From RYN-230 sp963717125 (GTDB taxonomy: Bacteria > Actinomycetota > Actinomycetes > Streptosporangiales > Streptosporangiaceae): 64,000 nucleotides of DNA. Under the pieces are notes generated by a model. That model made no database searches and was not told the origin of the DNA. It was given only the letters and a program-made list of their open reading frames with translations. Positions 9,245 to 17,829 of this stretch are shown here, in pieces. Location of the stretch: positions 186,001-250,000 of the forward strand of contig CAVQVG010000013.1 in assembly GCA_963717125.1 (NCBI GenBank). The letters run 5' to 3'. Made by a program: the position numbers and the translations under genes. Positions within the stretch are counted from its first letter, which is position 1. Each line of letters begins with the position of its first letter.

Positions 9245-11734
9245 TCACCGCGGTGGTTTGGGTGTTGCGGGTCCGTGGGCCGACGCCGCTTGGGACGAGG
9301 CCGCGCTGAAGGCGCCGAGGAACTGGTTGCGGAAGGCGTCCATCGGCTCGAGCGGAGCGGAGGGACCGGGCAGTAGCCCGTCCTGCCAGCGCCAGGAGGC
9401 CATCTGCCGGAACACGGAAGGATCGCGGGCGATGATCGAGGCCACCACCTTGTGGCTGGCCCCGGCGCCGGTGATAGGGGCAGCGGGCTGCTCGTCGCCG
9501 AGCAGGATGAGCACGAGGTTTGGGTCGTTGAGCTCGGTGACCCATGAGGTGAGGACGTGCAGCGAGTACTGGATCGACGTGGCGAAGGCCTGGCGCTCCT
9601 TGCTGGCGCTGCCCAAGGTGGAGAGCCGGGTCGCGCCGCGCGCGGGCATCGGGTCGAATATCGAGCCGTTGCCGACTTTGTTCCAGGGCACCATAGTCGG
9701 CAACGGGGCCCAGGGATAGTGCGAGGAAACCAGGTCGATCTCGGCCATAACCGGCTTGTGACCAGGGCCGAGCTCGCGCCGCTGGAACGCGGACATGATG
9801 TACTGATCGGGCATCGTGGCGTAGCTGAAGGCCGGGCCTCGGTAGCCGACGTTGTACCGGTTGTAGAGCTTGTCAAAGTGGTAAAAGGACGTGCCGGGCG
9901 GCCAGACGGGGTCGTTCTCGGGACTGTCGCTCGCGGTGCGCCAGCCGGCCTTGTCGAAGGCGTCGCTGAGGGTGAACCGGTGGCTGGCGACCAGCTTGGC
10001 ATACCGCAGTTCGGTGTTGACCCACAGCCCCGATTGCAGGGTGGAGTGGGCGAGCTGGCTGACCCCGCCGAAGCCCGGAGAGTTGAGCCAGGCGCTTCGC
10101 GTGGACCAGCCGGCGCGAGCCAGCGAGGCGTTGTCCTGGCGCAGGGCGGCGTTGACGCGGGGGGAGAAGTTCGTGCCCTGAACGGCGGCCTGCCCGTAGC
10201 TTTCGACGAAGGCGATAATGACGTCCTTGCCGCGCAATCCGGTGAGCAGGTCCGAGGCGGGGACGCCGGCTTCGGGGTCGGAGTCGTGGAGGACCCGCTC
10301 GAAACGGCGCTCGTCGCGGAGCGCTGCCTGGGTGCCGCGCACCTGCGCGACGGCCAGCCCGGCGGTGCTGGTCGAGGCGACCGGGGATCCCGGGACGAGT
10401 TGCAGTGACAGGCCCGCGCACAGCGCCCAGACCGCTGTAAGGGCGGCGAGTCCGCGAACCGTGGTGGGGCGATGCCGGGCGGCCACGGTGGAGATGTGAA
10501 TCGTTGCTGCGGTGGTCGCGCCAACGAGCAGGATGATGCCGAGCCAGACCGCGGCGAGCGCGATGTTTGTGCGCGTGGGGCCGATCGTGTCGCGTACCAC
10601 GCCAATAGCCGGGGGGATGTCGAACCAGCCGAACACCGGGTTGAATGGCCGCCCGATCTCCAGGTAGAACGCTGCGTTGAGGATCTTCACGAGAGTGAGC
10701 AGGGCGAACAAGATTCCAGCGACGGCGGCCACGATCCGTCGCGGCCAAGCCGGCAGCACCACCGCGATGGCCACCAGGACCAGCCCCTCCAGGGGGATGC
10801 GGGCAAAGGCGGCGGGGGTGAACCGCGAGGCACGGTCGGGCGCGACGAGAACACCCCACACGAGCACGACCGAAAGCACGGTGATGGCCAGCCGCAGAGC
10901 CCGGCGAGCGCGCGGGCCGGCGCCGGTGCGGTACAGCCAGATCACGGAGCGGCCGAACGACTCGGCCAGCAGCAGCAATGCGGCGGCGACCGCGATCATC
11001 CCGGCGCGGCGGTCAAGCAGTCCGGATGCGGCGACGGTGAGCACGATGCCCTGGACCGCGGCCACGACCTTACCCCAGTACTGGGGTGGCAACGGCGCGG
11101 CCAGCCACGGGATCAGCCAGCCTGCCAGCAGCAGCGCGTACCGGGCGGCGCCGATGACCAGCACCCAGCTGCCGTAGTCCTGGGACACGGCGATGCTGAG
11201 CAGCAGGATGAGGAAGGCGTCGGTCTCGCTGTCGATGCGGGCGCCCAGCGGGGTGGCGGTGCCGGTCCGGCGCGCTACCTGCCCGTCCACCGCGTCGAGG
11301 ACCAGCGCGACGGTGGACAGGGTGACCAGCGCGGTGGTCGACACCGGCCGGCTGAACGAGTCGGCAACCAGTCCCGCGACCCCGGCGATCAGCAGCGCCC
11401 GGGTCAGGGTGACCCAGTCCGCCGGGAACATCGCCGGCTGGTCGCTGCGCATGCGGGCAGTGACAAGCAGCGTGGTCGCCGCCGAACCGGTGGCCAGCCC
11501 GACGATCCAGCCGACGACGCCGAGACCAGCCGTGGCGGACACGACGCCGAGCAGGGCGGCGGTGGCGAGCATCCCCAGGCTCGTCGCGAGCCGGATCGTC
11601 GGCAGCGCACCTTCGCCCGCGCGCCGATCTGTAGGCGGCGCGTCTTCGTCCGCAGACTGAACGGTACGCACCGCGCCTCCGTCTCCGTAGCCAGCTGCCG
11701 CTGTTTCTGATGGGGACAACGGGTCCGCGGTCAC
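9245..11734 (-). CDS. Fusion: CDP-alcohol phosphatidyltransferase plus membrane sulfatase/LtaS-like domain, 829 aa
   Basis: Start is GTG 11734. Residues 147-172 carry the complete CDP-alcohol phosphotransferase signature D-x2-D-G-x2-A-R-x8-G-x3-D-x3-D (D147, D150, D168, D172), set among several membrane helices. A second group of helices (about residues 285-430) leads to an extracytoplasmic alkaline-phosphatase-fold domain starting near residue 510 (DVIIAFVESYGQ). This is similar to LtaS and related sulfatase-like phosphotransferases. The probable nucleophile is Ser or Thr in GFGGVSQLAHST. The usual metal-binding Asp-His pair of GDHQP reads GDEQP here, so the His is replaced by Glu. The gene diverges from the UPF0104 protein gene. 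I infer a role in making and modifying a phosphoglycolipid or anionic polymer. Confidence 0.85.
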   Translation of the reverse strand: MTADPLSPSETAAAGYGDGGAVRTVQSADEDAPPTDRRAGEGALPTIRLATSLGMLATAALLGVVSATAGLGVVGWIVGLATGSAATTLLVTARMRSDQPAMFPADWVTLTRALLIAGVAGLVADSFSRPVSTTALVTLSTVALVLDAVDGQVARRTGTATPLGARIDSETDAFLILLLSIAVSQDYGSWVLVIGAARYALLLAGWLIPWLAAPLPPQYWGKVVAAVQGIVLTVAASGLLDRRAGMIAVAAALLLLAESFGRSVIWLYRTGAGPRARRALRLAITVLSVVLVWGVLVAPDRASRFTPAAFARIPLEGLVLVAIAVVLPAWPRRIVAAVAGILFALLTLVKILNAAFYLEIGRPFNPVFGWFDIPPAIGVVRDTIGPTRTNIALAAVWLGIILLVGATTAATIHISTVAARHRPTTVRGLAALTAVWALCAGLSLQLVPGSPVASTSTAGLAVAQVRGTQAALRDERRFERVLHDSDPEAGVPASDLLTGLRGKDVIIAFVESYGQAAVQGTNFSPRVNAALRQDNASLARAGWSTRSAWLNSPGFGGVSQLAHSTLQSGLWVNTELRYAKLVASHRFTLSDAFDKAGWRTASDSPENDPVWPPGTSFYHFDKLYNRYNVGYRGPAFSYATMPDQYIMSAFQRRELGPGHKPVMAEIDLVSSHYPWAPLPTMVPWNKVGNGSIFDPMPARGATRLSTLGSASKERQAFATSIQYSLHVLTSWVTELNDPNLVLILLGDEQPAAPITGAGASHKVVASIIARDPSVFRQMASWRWQDGLLPGPSAPLEPMDAFRNQFLGAFSAASSQAASAHGPATPKPPR

Positions 11735-11821
11735 GCTGGTTCACCGCGGCCGGCCGCGGGCCCGCCATGCGACCGCAGCCGGACGGTTGAACTATGTGCC
11801 CGGCCGGCCCGTGTAACCGGT

Positions 11822-12856
11822 GTGGCTGGCTTGCCCTCAGTTCCGGCCGGGATCGGTCCGGTCGTCCGCCGCTTCAGCCCGTCGTTGCTGCGTCTGGCCG
11901 TCGGTGTCATCGTGCTGTGGTTTCTCGGGTGGCAGGTGGGCGCGGCGCCGTTCGAGGACGGGCTGCGCGCGGTCACCTGGCAGGCGGTCGTGGCCGCCGT
12001 TACGCTCACTGCCCTGACAACGGTGTGTTCGGCCTGGCGGTGGCGGGTCGTCGCCCGGGCACTCGGCGTCGACATTAGCCTGCCAGGCGCGGTCTGTGCC
12101 TACTACCGTTCCCTGTTCCTCAACTCCGTGCTCCCCGGCGGGGTTCTCGGCGACGTGCACCGGGCGGTCACGCACGGCCGGCGCGCTGGAGACGTGGCGC
12201 GGGGGGTGCGCGCGGTGGCGTGGGAACGGCTGTACGGTCAGGTCATCCAGGCCGTGGTGACCGTCGTCGTGTTGCTGACCCTGCCGTCGCCGGTCCGGCC
12301 CGCGCTACCGTATGTTCTGGCCGGTGTCGCGGGTGTAGCCGGGTGCGCTGCGCTGGCCGTGCGCGGCGCTGCTCGCCGCGGCCGGCCGCGGCTGGCCCGC
12401 GCCGCCCGGGCCGTTTCCGCTGACCTGCGTCGCGGCCTGCTGGCCCCAGACGTGTGGCCCCAGCTCACGCTGGCCTCGGTGCTGGTCGTCGCCGGGCACA
12501 CGGCCACGTTCGTCATCGCGGCCCGGGTCGCCGGCTGCACCGCACCCCTGGGCGAACTGGTCGCGCTGCTGATGGTGGTCCAGACGGCAGTGGTGATCCC
12601 CTTGAGTATCGGGGGGTGGGGGCTGAGGGAAGGTGCTGCCGCCTGGGCCTTCGCCGCAGCCGGGCTCGGCGCGGCAGTCGGGGTCACGGTCGCCACCCTC
12701 TATGCGGTGATCATGCTGGCCGCGGTGGCCCCGGGCGCTGGCCTGCTGCTGGGGGACGCCGTTGGCCGCCGTCGCGGCCCGGGACACTTGGGCGAGTCGA
12801 GTCGGCCCGATCCGGCGCCGCGGGCGTTGGAGGTCGTTCATGGCCGTGCCCGGTGA
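11822..12856 (+). CDS. UPF0104/LPG-synthase-TM family membrane protein, 344 aa
   Basis: The protein has about seven to eight hydrophobic segments and the family landmarks of the lysylphosphatidylglycerol-synthase transmembrane region (also called flippase-like or UPF0104). These include SVLPGGVLGDVHRA after the second helix pair and IPLSIGGWGLREGAAAW near the C-terminal third. Length near 340 aa is normal for the stand-alone form, which lacks the aminoacyl-transferase domain. GTG 11822 is the only plausible start near the 5' boundary. The stop overlaps the next start by 4 bp (GTGA), so it is coupled to the acyltransferase. Proteins of this type occur next to glycosyltransferases and phospholipid genes. 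Transport or glycolipid function is inferred. Confidence 0.85.
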   Translation: MAGLPSVPAGIGPVVRRFSPSLLRLAVGVIVLWFLGWQVGAAPFEDGLRAVTWQAVVAAVTLTALTTVCSAWRWRVVARALGVDISLPGAVCAYYRSLFLNSVLPGGVLGDVHRAVTHGRRAGDVARGVRAVAWERLYGQVIQAVVTVVVLLTLPSPVRPALPYVLAGVAGVAGCAALAVRGAARRGRPRLARAARAVSADLRRGLLAPDVWPQLTLASVLVVAGHTATFVIAARVAGCTAPLGELVALLMVVQTAVVIPLSIGGWGLREGAAAWAFAAAGLGAAVGVTVATLYAVIMLAAVAPGAGLLLGDAVGRRRGPGHLGESSRPDPAPRALEVVHGRAR

Positions 12857-14217
12857 CCGGCCTCGGCGCGCCGCGTACCAACACGCCAGCCTCGGCGACT
12901 GCGGCCACCCCGCCGGGCCGCGTTGTCGGCCTGGATGGGATCCGGGCCCTAGCCGCCCTGTACGTCGTCCTCTACCACGTCTTCTTGCGCGCCTGGCCGG
13001 GATACCCCGGCGCCAGTCACGCCCCGTTCTGGGCGACCTTGCTGAGCTACGGCCGGGGTGCGGTCGCGATGTTCATCGTGCTCTCGGGTTTCTCGCTGGG
13101 CCTCGGCCCCGCGCGCTCTGGGTGGCGCTTCAAGTCGATCAAGACGTACGCGCAGCGCCGGGCGTGGCGCATCCTGCCGCCGTACTGGGCCGCGCTCGCA
13201 TTCAGTCTGGTGATGACCTGGTACGTGGTCGCCCAGCCCGGCCAGCCGGTGCCCACCGGGAAGTCCGTCGTGGCGTACGGCTTGCTCGTGCAGGACGCCT
13301 TCCCGGTGGGCGCCCCCAACCGGGCGTTCTGGTCGATCGCCATCGAAGCCCAGCTCTACGTCCTGCTGCCGTTGCTCCTGCTGCTCGTCCGGCGGGTCAG
13401 TGCCCCCGCGATGGTGGGCCTGGTGGCCGCGATCGTTGTGACCATCGGCGTGCTAGGACCCCATGTCGCGCTGATGAACACCGCCCTGGTCAAGTTCACC
13501 CCCGACCTCGCGGTGCTGTTCGCCGTCGGCTTGCTGGCCGCCGGGATCGTCACCGCCGGGGAGCGCACCCGATCACGGCCCTGGGCCACTTACGCGCTGG
13601 CCGCCGCGGTGCCGGCCATCGTGTTGATGGTGGTCAGGGGCTCCGTCTGGTCGTACTTCAATCTGTTCTGGCTCGACCTGGCCTGGGCTCCGGCGATCGG
13701 ATGCTTCCTCGCCGCGGTCGCCACCTCGCGCCCGCGGTTCGTCGTCCGGTTCCTTGACAGCCGCCTGCCGCGGAGCCTCGGCTCCTGCTCCTACAGCCTC
13801 TACCTGACGCACCTGCCGATCATCATCGCCGTGTCCTACGGCCTGGTGCTGGGCCGGGTCGCTACCGGGGCGCCGACGTTCTTCGTGCTGGCCGCGATCC
13901 TGCTGCCCGTGACCGTGTGCTTCGCGCGTCTGTTCGCCGCTGTGTTCGAGCTCCCCTTCCAGCGGCACCGCGGGTGGATCCCGCTGCGACAGGCGATGTC
14001 GGCTCGGCTGCGGCAGCTGCGACCAGCAGGGCCGGCCGTCGTCGCCGGGCGCTGGCGCGGCACTAGCCGGGCGAGCGGCCCGCGAAATCAAGCTGGTGGG
14101 CGATGTAGACCAGCTCGCCTGCAGCCAGCTGCCGATAGCGCACGGTCAGCCAGTCGGCCAGGTCCGCCGGTTCCACCAGGTCCTGGTGGTTCGGCAACGC
14201 GTTCTGGATCGTGTTAA
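12853..14217 (+). CDS. Acyltransferase family 3 membrane protein, 454 aa
   Basis: GTG 12853 overlaps the previous stop as GTGA. The frame is open further upstream but that part is a shadow. The N-terminus has the family-3 acyltransferase signature (GLDGIRALAALYVVLYHVF, with the catalytic-region His of the YHVF motif). About ten hydrophobic segments follow, including the conserved RRAWRILPPYWAAL and FWSIAIEAQLYVLLPLLLL blocks with the R-x10-H type arrangement of this family. Such proteins transfer acetyl or longer acyl groups to sugars of lipids, polysaccharides or antibiotics across the membrane. The low-complexity tail (residues about 400-454) runs 155 bp into the convergent methyltransferase gene, so the true stop may matter little functionally. 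Confidence 0.85.
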   Translation: MTGLGAPRTNTPASATAATPPGRVVGLDGIRALAALYVVLYHVFLRAWPGYPGASHAPFWATLLSYGRGAVAMFIVLSGFSLGLGPARSGWRFKSIKTYAQRRAWRILPPYWAALAFSLVMTWYVVAQPGQPVPTGKSVVAYGLLVQDAFPVGAPNRAFWSIAIEAQLYVLLPLLLLLVRRVSAPAMVGLVAAIVVTIGVLGPHVALMNTALVKFTPDLAVLFAVGLLAAGIVTAGERTRSRPWATYALAAAVPAIVLMVVRGSVWSYFNLFWLDLAWAPAIGCFLAAVATSRPRFVVRFLDSRLPRSLGSCSYSLYLTHLPIIIAVSYGLVLGRVATGAPTFFVLAAILLPVTVCFARLFAAVFELPFQRHRGWIPLRQAMSARLRQLRPAGPAVVAGRWRGTSRASGPRNQAGGRCRPARLQPAADSARSASRPGPPVPPGPGGSATRSGSC

Positions 14218-14977
14218 GGATGCTGCGCAGGAAGTAAGCCTCATCGCCCGGGTAGTTCCCATCCGGGCCGGCGCTTACGACCCAGTCCGACGACCCCGCC
14301 GCCAGGGCGGGCGCACCCGCAGCCCGCAGGTAGTGAAACAGGCGGCGGCCCGTCCGGCTTTCCCCGGCCGACCGGCCATAACGAGAGCGTTCATCCATGT
14401 CGTGGTGGTAGGCCTGCATGACCTGGTCGTCGTGGGGGTGGCCGGGCGCGAAGATGCTCTCGCCGTCGTAGTTGATCGTGAACCAGTAGACGCCGCCGGG
14501 GACCAGCAGCCGCAGCAATCCGGGCAGGACGGCCGGCACGTCCACCAGGTCCAGGACGGCGTTGGCGATCAGCACATCGGCCGGCGCCGCGTGAGTGGCC
14601 TCCAGGTAACTGCCGAGCTCGGCGTGCACCAGCCGCACCCGGAGATCACCCACCCGCAGCCCGTCCGGCAATAGGTCGCTGCGCAGGCCCCGCGCGGCCG
14701 CCCAATCGCGCAGCCACCGGCGCGAGCAATCCAGCAGCTGCCGATCCGCATCCAGCAGGACGTACTCGCCGGCGCCGACCACCCCCCAGTCCATCAGACG
14801 GGCGACCATCGTCCCCAGGCCGGCGCCGACCTCCAGCACCTGGGGCGCACCCGCGGGCATCAGACGGCGCAACTCGGCCAGCACATGCCGGTTAAGCGCC
14901 CGGTCGTCCACCGTCGTCTTCGCGGCCAGGTAGCGGGCATAGTCGAAGGTCACCGGGGCTTCATCGAAGGAAGTCAT
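14063..14977 (-). CDS. SAM-dependent methyltransferase, 304 aa
   Basis: Class I methyltransferase fold. Motif I is VLEVGAGLGTMVARL (about residues 46-60), the acidic motif II end is YVLLDADRQLL, and motif IV-like VLIANAVLDLVDVP (about 135-148) is followed by a LLRLLVPGGVYWFTI segment. Homologous methyltransferases are found in conserved actinobacterial clusters with CDP-alcohol phosphatidyltransferases, GT4 glycosyltransferases and LPG-TM proteins, as here. The start ATG 14977 faces a 321-bp divergent region shared with the glycosyltransferase gene. The methyl acceptor is unknown; an isoprenoid, lipid or sugar in the same locus is an inference. The 3' end overlaps the tail of the convergent acyltransferase gene. 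Confidence 0.85.
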   Translation of the reverse strand: MTSFDEAPVTFDYARYLAAKTTVDDRALNRHVLAELRRLMPAGAPQVLEVGAGLGTMVARLMDWGVVGAGEYVLLDADRQLLDCSRRWLRDWAAARGLRSDLLPDGLRVGDLRVRLVHAELGSYLEATHAAPADVLIANAVLDLVDVPAVLPGLLRLLVPGGVYWFTINYDGESIFAPGHPHDDQVMQAYHHDMDERSRYGRSAGESRTGRRLFHYLRAAGAPALAAGSSDWVVSAGPDGNYPGDEAYFLRSILNTIQNALPNHQDLVEPADLADWLTVRYRQLAAGELVYIAHQLDFAGRSPG

Positions 14978-15298
14978 TGCTTCTCGGCCACCAGCGCGAA
15001 CTTGCGCACCCGGGGCCCCGCTCTAGCGCCGTCAAGAATGGTGCTCGCTGATCCTGTCTCACGTCAGATCCCGCATGGTGTCCGGCACGGCGGAGCCGGT
15101 GCCACCCGGCCCGGCAGAGCTGCCCGCCGCGCCGCGCAATTGTCGAGCAGACGCCGATCGTTTCGGGTCGAACCGCGACTGCCGCTTCTACGTACTACCT
15201 TGTGTCAGATATGACGGACCGGCGGCGGGCGCGGTTCAGCTCGGCCGCAGGGTGGAGGCTGCCCTGGTGCGGCAGGCGCTCTGGAGGGCCGGGACATC
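14978..15298. other. Divergent intergenic region between methyltransferase and GT4 genes
   Basis: This 321-bp stretch separates two divergently transcribed genes and must carry both promoters. I see no convincing ORF, strong inverted repeat or RNA gene in it. Codon-like GC periodicity continues through part of it, so a decayed coding fragment is possible, but I recognise none. Confidence 0.5.
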
Positions 15299-16411
15299 GT
15301 GCGGGTCCACGTAGTAGTCCCCGAGGGGTTCGACAACCCCGGCCAGCCTACCGGCGGCAACATCTATGACCGGCGGGTCTGCGCGGGACTGGCCGAGGCT
15401 GGCTGGGAGGTGCTGGTCGCGACCGTCGCCACGGCGTGGCCGGTACCCAGCTCGGGCGCCGGCGCCGACCTGGCCCGCATCTTTTCCGCTATCCCCGACG
15501 GTCAGACCGTCCTGATCGACGGGCTCATCGCCTCGCCGGCCGCCGCGCAACTGCTGCCACACACCGGGCGGCTACGAATGACCGTGCTGCTGCACATGCC
15601 ACTGGCCACCGTCCTCGACACACACCATGATGCCAGCGCGCAGCGCTCCGAACGGGCCGTGCTCCGCGCGGCCACGGGCGTGGTCGTTACCAGCGAATGG
15701 ACCCGCCAGCAGGTCCTGACCCGATACGAGATCCCGGCCTGCCGGGTGCACGTCGCCCGGCCCGGCGCCGATCGGGTCGCTGCCCCGGCCCGGCCCGTCC
15801 GCGGCCAGCTGATCTGCGTCGGAGTTCTCAGTCGCCACAAGGGGCAGGACCTCCTCGTCGAGGCGCTCGCCGTCCTCGCTGACCGGGACTGGCATTGCGT
15901 GCTGGCCGGACCGCTCGACCGCGACCCGGACTTCGTCGAACAATTGCAGACCCGCATCACGCGCCTCGGCTACGGCCACCGCGTCCGGCTCACCGGCGTC
16001 CTGACCGGCGCGGCGCTCAGTCACGCGTATGCCACCGCCGACCTGCTCGTCGCGCCGTCCCGCTCGGAGACCTATGGCATGACCGTCACCGAAGCGCTCG
16101 CCCACGGCCTGCCCGTCATAGCCGCCGCCGTCGGTGGGCTGCCTGAAGCGCTCGGCTCCACCGCCGATGGCACCCGCCCCGGCCAGCTGATCCCTTCCGG
16201 CGATCCGGCTGCCCTCGCCGCCGCGATCGGGGACTGGCTAGGCGACGAGCGCCACCGGCACCGGCTACGGGCCGCCGCACGACAGCGGCGATCGACCCTG
16301 CGCGGCTGGGAACAGACCACACAAGAGATAGCGAACGCACTGACCGCCCACGAGCGCAGTAAGCCTGTGCCGCCCGGAATGAACAACCACTCTGGAGAAT
16401 CCGCCCGATGA
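15299..16411 (+). CDS. GT4 family glycosyltransferase, 370 aa
   Basis: GT-B glycosyltransferase of family 4. The N-terminal acceptor domain has GFDNPGQPTGGNIYDRRV. The C-terminal nucleotide-sugar domain starts near residue 166 (LICVGVLSRHKGQDLLVEAL), with the retaining-GT4 E-x7-E motif in SRSETYGMTVTEALAHGLPV (Glu separated by seven residues). GTG 15299 is used, with GGAGGGCC about nine bases upstream. The stop overlaps the next start by 4 bp. Its sugar donor is unknown. Position between two methyltransferases and close to the acyltransferase and phosphatidyltransferase fusion suggests it adds a sugar to a lipid or head group made by this locus. Confidence 0.88.
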   Translation: MRVHVVVPEGFDNPGQPTGGNIYDRRVCAGLAEAGWEVLVATVATAWPVPSSGAGADLARIFSAIPDGQTVLIDGLIASPAAAQLLPHTGRLRMTVLLHMPLATVLDTHHDASAQRSERAVLRAATGVVVTSEWTRQQVLTRYEIPACRVHVARPGADRVAAPARPVRGQLICVGVLSRHKGQDLLVEALAVLADRDWHCVLAGPLDRDPDFVEQLQTRITRLGYGHRVRLTGVLTGAALSHAYATADLLVAPSRSETYGMTVTEALAHGLPVIAAAVGGLPEALGSTADGTRPGQLIPSGDPAALAAAIGDWLGDERHRHRLRAAARQRRSTLRGWEQTTQEIANALTAHERSKPVPPGMNNHSGESAR

Positions 16412-16869
16412 CAATCAGAACCGAGAGCCGCATAACAATCGCCGGCAGCGTCCCTGAGGTGTGGGCATATGTCTGTGACGTCGGACGCTGGCCGGAGTGG
16501 GCGCCAACGGTTCTCGAATGCTGGGTTCGCGGAGGAGCTCCGCTTCGGCCCGGCTCGCGGGTGGAGCAGCGGGCGAAGGACCTGTGGCGGACTCACGGCC
16601 GGAGCCAGGAGGTGACCGCGGTCGAGGCGCCCCGCTACGTGGCGTTCGCCGGGACAATGGGTACGTCCGCGTCGCGCTGGGGAATGGAACTCGAGCCGGT
16701 GGACGATAGGCAGACCGACGCCAAGATGTGGATTGAGGTCAACCTCGCGGGCATCATGCGCACGGTCCCCGGCCTTCTCAAGGGCAGTATTCAGCGCGTA
16801 AGCGATCGCGAGATGGTGGCGATCAAGGCTGCGGTCGAGTCCGCTACGCGGAGAGGCGCAGAGTCCTAG
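16408..16869 (+). CDS. SRPBCC (START-like, polyketide cyclase/dehydrase type) protein, 153 aa
   Basis: Starts at ATG 16408, overlapping the glycosyltransferase stop (ATGA). The sequence opens with the typical SRPBCC strand-helix pattern (TESRITIAGSVPEVWAYVCDVGRWPEW). It continues through LECWVRGGAPLRPGSRVEQR to a C-terminal helix (VPGLLKGSIQRVSDREMVAIKAAVE), the lid of the ligand pocket. The length is normal for the family. These proteins bind hydrophobic ligands such as lipids or polyketides. No catalytic residue can be assigned. Translational coupling to the glycosyltransferase suggests that it handles the same hydrophobic substrate. Confidence 0.85.
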   Translation: MTIRTESRITIAGSVPEVWAYVCDVGRWPEWAPTVLECWVRGGAPLRPGSRVEQRAKDLWRTHGRSQEVTAVEAPRYVAFAGTMGTSASRWGMELEPVDDRQTDAKMWIEVNLAGIMRTVPGLLKGSIQRVSDREMVAIKAAVESATRRGAES

Positions 16870-16916
16870 ATGGGGTTGCGCGTGGTCCTACCGCTACCGA
16901 GACCGAGGAGCACACC

Positions 16917-17627
16917 GTGAGCCAGATCGACCGTACGCAAGATCGCCTGATCGAGACATACCGCAAGAAGGCGAAGCACTACGACATCACCTCCCGGCTC
17001 TACCCCGTGCCCGGCTACCCCCATCGGGCACAACGCCTCCGGGCCGTACAAGCGCTCGGCCTTCGCGCGGGTGACAGCGTGATCGACATCGCATGCGGCA
17101 CAGGTCTGAACTTCCCGCTGATTGAGGAGGTGATCGGTCCCGACGGCCGGATCGTTGGCGTCGATCTGACCGACGCGATGCTCGCCCATGCCCAGGATCG
17201 GATAGAGATGAACGGCTGGAGCAATATCAGCCTCGTGCAAGCCGACGCGGCCGACTTCGACTTCCCAACCGAGGTCAACGCGATCCTGTCCACGTACGCC
17301 CTGTCGCAGGTGCCCGAGTGCGCAGAGGTCATCGCCCACGGCGCCGCGGCCCTCTCCGGAGGCGGACGCTGGGCGGTGCTGGATGTCAAGGTTCCCGACA
17401 ACACGCCCGGGTGGCTGGCGCAGCTCGGAACCGCAATGGTGCGGCCCTTCGCCTCCATAGACGAGTGGATCATGCGCTGTCCGTGGGAGGCGATTCGCGC
17501 AGCCATGCAGGAAGAACTGGCCGATCCCTCCTGGACCGAGTTGTTCTTCGGAACCGCATTCCTCGCTGCCGGGTCCCGCAGCCCTGGAACCCTCGGTGTA
17601 CGACCGCGGGGAAGCGGCCATCAGTGA
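16917..17627 (+). CDS. UbiE/COQ5-like class I methyltransferase, 236 aa
   Basis: GTG 16917 follows the SRPBCC gene by 47 bp. Motif I VIDIACGTGLNFPLI (about residues 53-67), motif II GVDLTDAMLAHAQDR and a motif IV-like ILSTYALSQVPE are present, as in UbiE/COQ5-like methyltransferases. The N-terminal KKAKHYDITSRLY segment is the usual substrate-cap helix. The C-terminal half contains a hydrophobic helix (PGWLAQLGTAMVRPFASIDEWI) consistent with lipid association. It is the last plus-strand gene of the envelope-type locus. The substrate is unknown. The extreme C-terminus (GTLGVRPRGSGHQ) looks non-conserved. Confidence 0.85.
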   Translation: MSQIDRTQDRLIETYRKKAKHYDITSRLYPVPGYPHRAQRLRAVQALGLRAGDSVIDIACGTGLNFPLIEEVIGPDGRIVGVDLTDAMLAHAQDRIEMNGWSNISLVQADAADFDFPTEVNAILSTYALSQVPECAEVIAHGAAALSGGGRWAVLDVKVPDNTPGWLAQLGTAMVRPFASIDEWIMRCPWEAIRAAMQEELADPSWTELFFGTAFLAAGSRSPGTLGVRPRGSGHQ

Positions 17628-17829
17628 TCGTGGGCTGAGCAAGCGTCCTCTCACCCGAGCCCGACGCGGACGCGAGGCTTTGGCGGGCGCGTCCTCTTCC
17701 TCAAATGCTGAGACGTCCAGGATCGACCGGAGTGACTGACGTCAATGCCATACAGGACTTTCCTCCCCATCAGCGCCACGATCGTAATCATCACCTGGCT
17801 TCTCAGCATGCCGGGCTCGGGGCGTTGGA

